From Ignavibacteriaceae bacterium (GTDB taxonomy: Bacteria; Bacteroidota; Ignavibacteria; Ignavibacteriales; Ignavibacteriaceae), in assembly GCA_013042995.1 (NCBI GenBank), contig JABDPB010000073.1:1-64000 (forward strand): a stretch of 64,000 nucleotides of DNA. Reading direction: 5' to 3'. The position numbers and the translations under genes are program-made. Below the pieces are notes generated by a model, which was not told the DNA's origin, did no database searches, and was given only the letters and a program-made list of their open reading frames with translations. This document shows positions 59,271 through 64,000 of the stretch, piece after piece. Every line of letters begins with the position of its first letter. Within the stretch, counting starts at the first letter, position 1.

Positions 59271-61079
59271 TCATATAACTTGAATTGATTCCGGAAGCGT
59301 ATACTTTCTTCCTTTGTTCTGTTCTTTGAGCCATTCCAATAGCGGAGAAAAATAGTCTACCATTGGCTTTGCGCTCATTTCTGAGCCAATGCTGCTCTTC
59401 AGATGTTCTCGCCAATCAACACTTGCGCCGGGTGAAAGTAAATCGTTCAAAAACTTGCCTGTTTCCTTATTTCCGTAATAATTAGTTGCGTGAGGATCCT
59501 GCTTTAAAAAATTATTTGCTATGTAATCGTGAAATTGAAATAAAAGAATGTTTGAAATTGCATAATCATAATATTGAGCTGCGTCGTTATTTATGTGTGT
59601 CTTAGTTGCAGCATCACAAAATTCGCTTCCTCTTTCATTTGGGGGAATTATTCCCTGGTATTTTTCCACGAGTTCCCACCACTTATTGTTAAGTTGATCT
59701 TTAGGGAGGTTTTTTGAATATAGTTCGTATTCAAAATCAGTCATCACACCTGCACTCCAGGGAATGAAAACAATATAATCAAGCGATTCTTTTAACAGTG
59801 TTTGAATTTTATCAATTTCGAAATCTTGTGGTAACAATTCCATTTGCTTAAGAAATGGAGTTTGGAGTGATGCTAATCCAATTAAGCTACCTACCGCTTC
59901 ATGGTAACCGCGGTTTGCTCCCTCTCTTAAAATTATTGGAACATTGGGATTTGAATAGCTGATGTAGTAATAAATGTGTCCAAGTTCGTGAAGTGAAGTT
60001 CCCCACCATCTTGTGTTTGGAATCACACTCATTAACGAACGAACATCTTTATCGTTATCCATGTGCCATGCGGACGCATGATTATTCTTTTTATAATCTG
60101 CATCAGGTGGGAGAGGGTAGAGGCTTGATAAATCCCAAAATGACTGCGGCAGTTCCGGGAAACCAAGGCTAACATAAAATTCTTCACCTTTTTTAACAAT
60201 CCACTCTGCCGAATGCTGCTGTAAAGCTTCATCAATGTTTAATCCGCTAGTACCAATTATTCCTTGCCAATCTTGTCCCCAGCGATTTGGAAGCCAATGT
60301 GCAGGTAGCAGATCTGGAACTTCAGCATTATATTTTTCCGCTAAAGTGTAACGAGCCCAAGTGTGAAGTTCACGGTAGAGTGGCCATATATCTTTAATCA
60401 TACTCTGACTGACATCTCTCATCTCATCTACCGTCATTCCATATTCTGAAACCTGGTAAGCAAAAAAATCATCGTAGCCCAATGCCTGCACAGTTTTATT
60501 CCTTAAATTTTGAAGATTCACCAAACCATCCTTTAATCCCTTTCCGACTTCTTTACTTGTTTCCCAGACTTCTAGCCTTTTTCTTAAATCAGTTTCATTG
60601 ATAAGAATTGCATCTATTTCGTTTGTAGAAATTGATTTGCCATCTAGTTTAAAGTCGAATCCATAAAGAAGTTCTACTTGCTTGGTATCTGCTTCAATTT
60701 TTTGTTTAACTAATTCACCCGCAGTTTCAGGATTACTACCTGCAAGAAATAATATTCTTTTTAGCTGTTTTACCTGCAAGTCTGTTAAATCGTCTTTACT
60801 TTCCAGAAACTTAGTTGCAATTTCAATATTTTCTTTACTACCGACGAAATTCGCATATTGCTGTTGTGCATCTTGTGCAAGTTTACTTGTAACCGTATCG
60901 CCTTCTACAATTCGTGTGTTTAAAGCCCACTCGCCTTTATTCCATTCGTATAAGTATTTTTGAAATTCTTTATTGTATTCATCCAAATAAGTCTGAACTT
61001 TTTGTTGAACGTCTGACTCATCTGAGCAGGACATAATTAATAAAATTGTCATCGCAAAAAATATGATTAGAATTTTCAT
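59271..61079 (-). CDS. M2-family (ACE-like) peptidyl-dipeptidase lipoprotein
   Basis: A 602-residue exported metallopeptidase. The signal ends LLIMSC, lipidated C18, so it is anchored to a membrane. The catalytic motif HELGH (H364, H368) is followed by E394 in GYHEAVGSLIGLAS, the angiotensin-converting-enzyme arrangement. Other family words are RNKTVQALGYDDFFAYQ, GTSLHELGHIYYY and WDLSSLYPLPPDADY. M2 enzymes remove dipeptides from peptide C-termini. Length and architecture fit the bacterial single-domain ACE homologues. It lies 18 nt upstream of the MlaF-type ATPase, probably only by chance co-transcribed. Confidence 0.9.
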   Translation of the reverse strand: MKILIIFFAMTILLIMSCSDESDVQQKVQTYLDEYNKEFQKYLYEWNKGEWALNTRIVEGDTVTSKLAQDAQQQYANFVGSKENIEIATKFLESKDDLTDLQVKQLKRILFLAGSNPETAGELVKQKIEADTKQVELLYGFDFKLDGKSISTNEIDAILINETDLRKRLEVWETSKEVGKGLKDGLVNLQNLRNKTVQALGYDDFFAYQVSEYGMTVDEMRDVSQSMIKDIWPLYRELHTWARYTLAEKYNAEVPDLLPAHWLPNRWGQDWQGIIGTSGLNIDEALQQHSAEWIVKKGEEFYVSLGFPELPQSFWDLSSLYPLPPDADYKKNNHASAWHMDNDKDVRSLMSVIPNTRWWGTSLHELGHIYYYISYSNPNVPIILREGANRGYHEAVGSLIGLASLQTPFLKQMELLPQDFEIDKIQTLLKESLDYIVFIPWSAGVMTDFEYELYSKNLPKDQLNNKWWELVEKYQGIIPPNERGSEFCDAATKTHINNDAAQYYDYAISNILLFQFHDYIANNFLKQDPHATNYYGNKETGKFLNDLLSPGASVDWREHLKSSIGSEMSAKPMVDYFSPLLEWLKEQNKGRKYTLPESIQVI

Positions 61080-61141
61080 CTTTCCTTAATTCCTTTGTGA
61101 ATGGAGATTAGATTTAGAAAAACAAAATAAATATTCATTCT

Positions 61142-61612
61142 TTATTTTGAAACATATTTAAATGCAGCAATTGCATTTGATAAATTTTCTTTATCACTGC
61201 CGCTCACTAAAAATATCCAGCTATTATTAACCCATGCAAACCATCGTCTGCCGTTTTCATCGGTGCCGCTTGCTGTCCATCTGCCGTTTATATTACCCCT
61301 AAAATGATTTTTCATTTTATCGAAGCGCGGCGCAATTACTTCTTTAAAGTGTGCATCAGCATTTGATTTTGAACCTGCAAGTATTGCATCAATTGTAATT
61401 TCTCCGTCTCCATAAAATGCTGTAAAGCCTTCCAATGGGCGATCTAAATTCATTCTTTCAATTTTGCTTTTCATTCCGGATATTTCTTTTGGGAAAACAT
61501 CATCGAGTCTTGCATCCGGTGGCGGCGGATCAAAATTTGTATTGTAATCAGGTCCGCAAGCTGTGATGAATAATAATGTAAACACTAAAAGTGTATTAAC
61601 TATCTTTAACAT
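61142..61612 (-). CDS. Small lipoprotein of unknown function
   Basis: A 156-residue lipoprotein: signal LLVFTLLFITAC with lipidated C19, then a proline-rich segment (DPPPPDARL) and a ~120-residue domain containing FTAFYGDGEITIDAILAGS and RWFAWVNNSWIFLVSGSD, like a small stand-alone alpha/beta sensor fold. ATG 61612 has a strong Shine-Dalgarno (ggagag) and is chosen over a TTG four codons upstream. The DinB-family gene precedes it with 18 nt between that gene's stop and this ATG. Function unknown. Confidence 0.78.
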   Translation of the reverse strand: MLKIVNTLLVFTLLFITACGPDYNTNFDPPPPDARLDDVFPKEISGMKSKIERMNLDRPLEGFTAFYGDGEITIDAILAGSKSNADAHFKEVIAPRFDKMKNHFRGNINGRWTASGTDENGRRWFAWVNNSWIFLVSGSDKENLSNAIAAFKYVSK

Positions 61613-61630
61613 TTTACTCTCCAATAATTA

Positions 61631-62092
61631 TTAGTTAAAAATTTTATTTAGATGATGATCCATATGATCAACGTAGTCTTTCATTAAGAGAAATAGTGTA
61701 TCCGTATTTTCGAATGGATCTTCAGCCTTCAATTCTATATTTAAATTTTCTTCAGGGGTATTATTCATAATATTAATGATATGTACGTTAAATACTTTCC
61801 ACAATTTAATAAGTTCACTTGTCTCTATTTCATTGTAGTTCTGAATTTTCACCCAATCATTTTGCGCATAGCTATCTATTAGAACAGGAGAAGGCAAATA
61901 CTGTGCTTTAATAAATCTCATATGATTATTTACTGCGGAATCGATTAAATGCCCTAGTATTTCTTTTTTTGACCACTTTTCTGGTGCAAACTTTCTGTTT
62001 AATTCACCTTCAGGATATTTAAGAAATTCTTGTGGAATAGAATCGATATGCGCTTGCAAACGATCAATAACAGTTTTTAGTTTCTCAATCAT
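61631..62092 (-). CDS. DinB family protein
   Basis: A 153-residue four-helix-bundle protein of the DinB/YfiT type: WSKKEILGHLIDSAVNNHMRFIKAQ with metal-binding His, and YVDHMDHHLNKIF near the C-terminus with the second His pair. Many members bind a divalent metal, and some are bacillithiol or mycothiol transferases; most have no known substrate. It is in a minus-strand run: YfcC transporter, DinB protein, small lipoprotein, M2 peptidase, MlaF, with short gaps. Confidence 0.85.
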   Translation of the reverse strand: MIEKLKTVIDRLQAHIDSIPQEFLKYPEGELNRKFAPEKWSKKEILGHLIDSAVNNHMRFIKAQYLPSPVLIDSYAQNDWVKIQNYNEIETSELIKLWKVFNVHIINIMNNTPEENLNIELKAEDPFENTDTLFLLMKDYVDHMDHHLNKIFN

Positions 62093-62111
62093 TTAGTACC
62101 AAATTTTGTTA

Positions 62112-63542
62112 TTAGTAATTAATTAAAACGGCAATTCCTAAAAAGATAAAAGAAAGAAACATCATTATTAAAAACAAAGGCAGCACAAACTTAACCCATT
62201 TTGTGTAGGGAATTTTCGCAAGACTGAGAACAGCCATTAGTAAACCTGATGTTGGAATTACCATATTAGAAAAACCATCACCGCATGTAAATGCAAGCAC
62301 CGCTGTTTGGCGCGTAATTCCAAGGAGATCTGAAAGCGGAGCCATTAAGGGCATAGTTACAGCAGCTTGTCCCGATCCCGAAGGGATAAAGAAGTTTAGT
62401 GTTGTCTGGAAGACTAACATTCCTCCAGCTGCAACAAATTGGTGAAAGTTTTGAAGTGTGCCTGCAGCGGAAAAAATTATTGTGTCAAGAATTTGCCCAT
62501 CTTCTAAAACAACTTGTACACCTTTAGCGAAGCCGACAACCATTGCAGCTACAATCATTTCTTCCATTCCTTTTACAAACGATTTTGCAGCCTCATTAAT
62601 TGGGATTTTTGAGATGATAATTGAAGCGATCCCGATAAGTAAAAATCCTCCTGCCATTTCACTCATCCACCATCCAAATTTCTGCACAGCAAATATTATT
62701 AATCCAAAAAGCAATACTCCAATTAAAATAATAAACATGTGCTCTTTTTTGAATTCTACTTTTTCGAATGAAAAATGTTCAATTGAAAAATCATCATCAG
62801 GCATAATAGATTTTGATGGATCCTTTTTGATTTTTGCGCCATAACGGAGAAGATAAATTACAGCAATTGTTATTGTAATAAGAAAGAAAATCAATCTTAA
62901 CTCTAGCCCACTGTTCAGAGGTACTTCTGCTATTCCCTGGGCAATCTGAACTGTAAAAGGATTGGTGGTTGCGGCAGAGAAACCAACTTCCATTGCTAAC
63001 ATCACAATTGCCAATCCAAAAACTCTATCGTAACCAAGTTTTTTTGAGACTATGAGAAAGAGGGGAATTAAAGGAATGAACTCTTCACCCATTCCAAGAG
63101 TGGAAGAACCAACTGCAACAACAATCATTAAAATTATAACCATTACTTCTGCTTTGTGTCCGAAAACATCCAGCAGCTTTTGAATAGAAGCCATTATCGT
63201 TCCTGTACGCTGCAGAATTCCAAATACGCCGCCAATGATAAAAATGAAAAAGATAATATCAGCAGCAGCTTCCATTCCTCGTGGTATCGAGCTTAAAAAA
63301 CCAAAGAAACTTACTGGAGTTGCTTTATCTTCGCTTTCTTCACCAATGATTATACTCTCAGCAGAAATGTGTTTTTCCATTTGCAGGTAGGTGCCCGGTT
63401 TAACAACCGTGCGTGTAAGTGAACCTATTTTTTTTGTTTCTCGTTCGTACTCACCGGAGGGAACAATATAAGTAAAAACAGAGCAGACAAGAATCACCAC
63501 AGTTAGGAGAACAAATACGTGGGGGAGTTTTAATTTTTTAAT
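62112..63542 (-). CDS. YfcC-family (DcuC superfamily) membrane transporter with an apparent ATT start
   Basis: A transporter of about 476 residues with roughly 12 membrane helices. YfcC-type words: FTYIVPSGEYER at the N-terminus, GGVFGILQRTGTIMASI, GSSTLGMGEEFIPLIPLFL, SAATTNPFTVQIAQGIAEVP, NFFIPSGSGQAAVTMPL. The family moves C4-dicarboxylates, basic amino acids or related compounds; the substrate is unknown. The nearest standard start (GTG 63500) would cut the first helix. The frame is open to ATT at 63542, giving an N-terminus (KKLKLPHVFVLL) that matches family proteins, with an agaggt Shine-Dalgarno four nt before ATT. Starting at ATT, or a recent ATG-to-ATT change, is inferred. Confidence 0.82.
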   Translation of the reverse strand: MKKLKLPHVFVLLTVVILVCSVFTYIVPSGEYERETKKIGSLTRTVVKPGTYLQMEKHISAESIIIGEESEDKATPVSFFGFLSSIPRGMEAAADIIFFIFIIGGVFGILQRTGTIMASIQKLLDVFGHKAEVMVIILMIVVAVGSSTLGMGEEFIPLIPLFLIVSKKLGYDRVFGLAIVMLAMEVGFSAATTNPFTVQIAQGIAEVPLNSGLELRLIFFLITITIAVIYLLRYGAKIKKDPSKSIMPDDDFSIEHFSFEKVEFKKEHMFIILIGVLLFGLIIFAVQKFGWWMSEMAGGFLLIGIASIIISKIPINEAAKSFVKGMEEMIVAAMVVGFAKGVQVVLEDGQILDTIIFSAAGTLQNFHQFVAAGGMLVFQTTLNFFIPSGSGQAAVTMPLMAPLSDLLGITRQTAVLAFTCGDGFSNMVIPTSGLLMAVLSLAKIPYTKWVKFVLPLFLIMMFLSFIFLGIAVLINY

Positions 63543-63575
63543 TTATACCTCTGTGGATTAAAGTAAAACAAATAA

Positions 63576-64000
63576 TTACAATTTTCTGGCAACAACGACT
63601 ACAGTTTTCATTGTTTCAACTACACCTGTGCCTTCGTTTATTGCTTCCAGAAAAATGATGTAAATTCCAATTCGCAGCGCTTGCCCATCATCACCAAGCC
63701 CGTCAAAAATAACAGAACCGCTGGAACCACTTGCCTGGTTGTTCGTCAGCGTTCTGACTAATCTTCCCTTGCTGTCGTATATTTTTATTCTAACCTGCGA
63801 AGTTGCTTGCGTTAATTTGTAGTTAATGATTGTAAAATCTTCAAAGCCATCATTATCCGGCGAAAAAGGATTTGGAGAAACAGAAAGTGAAGATTCTTCA
63901 TTTAAATTTACTGTATAAATGCTGTTCTGTTTTCCCGGAGTTGCACCAATTGGATCTGCACTGCTGCTCCAATTACTCGGATCGTTTGCACCGAGATTAG
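63576..64000 (-). CDS. C-terminal part of a secreted protein with lamin-tail and FlgD-like sorting domain (cut by window edge)
   Basis: The frame is open from the right edge and ends at a TAA at 63576-63578, giving the last ~141 residues. The visible part starts in a lamin-tail-like end (NDPSNWSSSADPIGATPGKQN) and continues to the FlgD-type/gliding-motility C-terminal domain: VSPNPFSPDNDGFEDFTIINYKL, RIKIYDSKGRLVRTL, GIYIIFLEA. This last domain type directs export through the type IX system in Bacteroidota and Chlorobiota. The start is outside the window. Confidence 0.82.
   Translation of the reverse strand, partial: NLGANDPSNWSSSADPIGATPGKQNSIYTVNLNEESSLSVSPNPFSPDNDGFEDFTIINYKLTQATSQVRIKIYDSKGRLVRTLTNNQASGSSGSVIFDGLGDDGQALRIGIYIIFLEAINEGTGVVETMKTVVVVARKL

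Overview
The window is AT-rich (roughly one third G+C by eye) and reads as bacterial chromosome. It is packed with single-copy housekeeping and cell-envelope genes. I see no tRNA or rRNA gene, no CRISPR array, no transposase and no phage gene. Two large secreted proteins end in the NPFNP-type type IX secretion sorting domain, and a third cut by the right edge ends in a related NPFSPDNDG-type domain. With TonB, many Bacteroidota-like lipoproteins and an archaeal-type prenylglyceryl-phosphate synthase, this points to the Bacteroidota/Chlorobiota side of the FCB group, most likely an Ignavibacteria-like organism. That placement is inference; no 16S gene is present.

Layout. 1-8.1 kb: 3' part of recN, an outer-membrane protein, hemW, a dicarboxylate/amino-acid symporter, a secreted M14 carboxypeptidase and a nitroreductase. 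8.2-17.8 kb: a secreted beta-propeller protein, thioredoxin, an amidase/methyltransferase/Trm112 operon, PPK2, an ArsC-like protein, an orphan ParA, GGGP synthase and GmhA. 17.8-27.3 kb: DUF192 protein, alpha/beta hydrolase, lipoproteins, and a minus-strand run of radical SAM/SPASM protein, GT2, O-carbamoyltransferase and GT39-type membrane glycosyltransferase that looks like a small glycan or metabolite tailoring cluster. 27.8-33.7 kb: the pyruvate dehydrogenase operon aceE-aceF-lpdA. 33.7-41.5 kb: an unusual ECF-sigma/FecR fusion, a cytochrome c, FbaB aldolase, an outer-membrane protein, a CBS protein, carbamate kinase, Aat and an M24 peptidase. 41.7-52.4 kb: the most striking region (below). 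52.6-64 kb: small secreted protein, TonB, CPA2 antiporter, HAD phosphatase, outer-membrane protein, MlaF-type ATPase, ACE-like M2 peptidase, DinB protein, YfcC-family transporter and the C-terminus of a secreted protein.

Core finding. From 41.7 to 52.4 kb a two-gene unit occurs twice in tandem: a hexameric glutamate dehydrogenase followed by a ~1000-residue protein. The large protein joins two receiver-like domains to a PEP-synthase/PPDK-type ATP-grasp domain but lacks the usual phosphohistidine and PEP-binding domains. The second unit runs on into a 66-residue four-cysteine protein and a third glutamate dehydrogenase of a different subfamily. The arrangement suggests a dedicated system that ties ammonium/glutamate metabolism to nucleotide or PEP/pyruvate status. 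The pairing and domains are seen in the sequence; the regulatory role is inference. The second notable protein is the sigma/FecR fusion at 33.7-35.3 kb, where an ECF sigma factor and its membrane FecR-like regulator appear to be one polypeptide.
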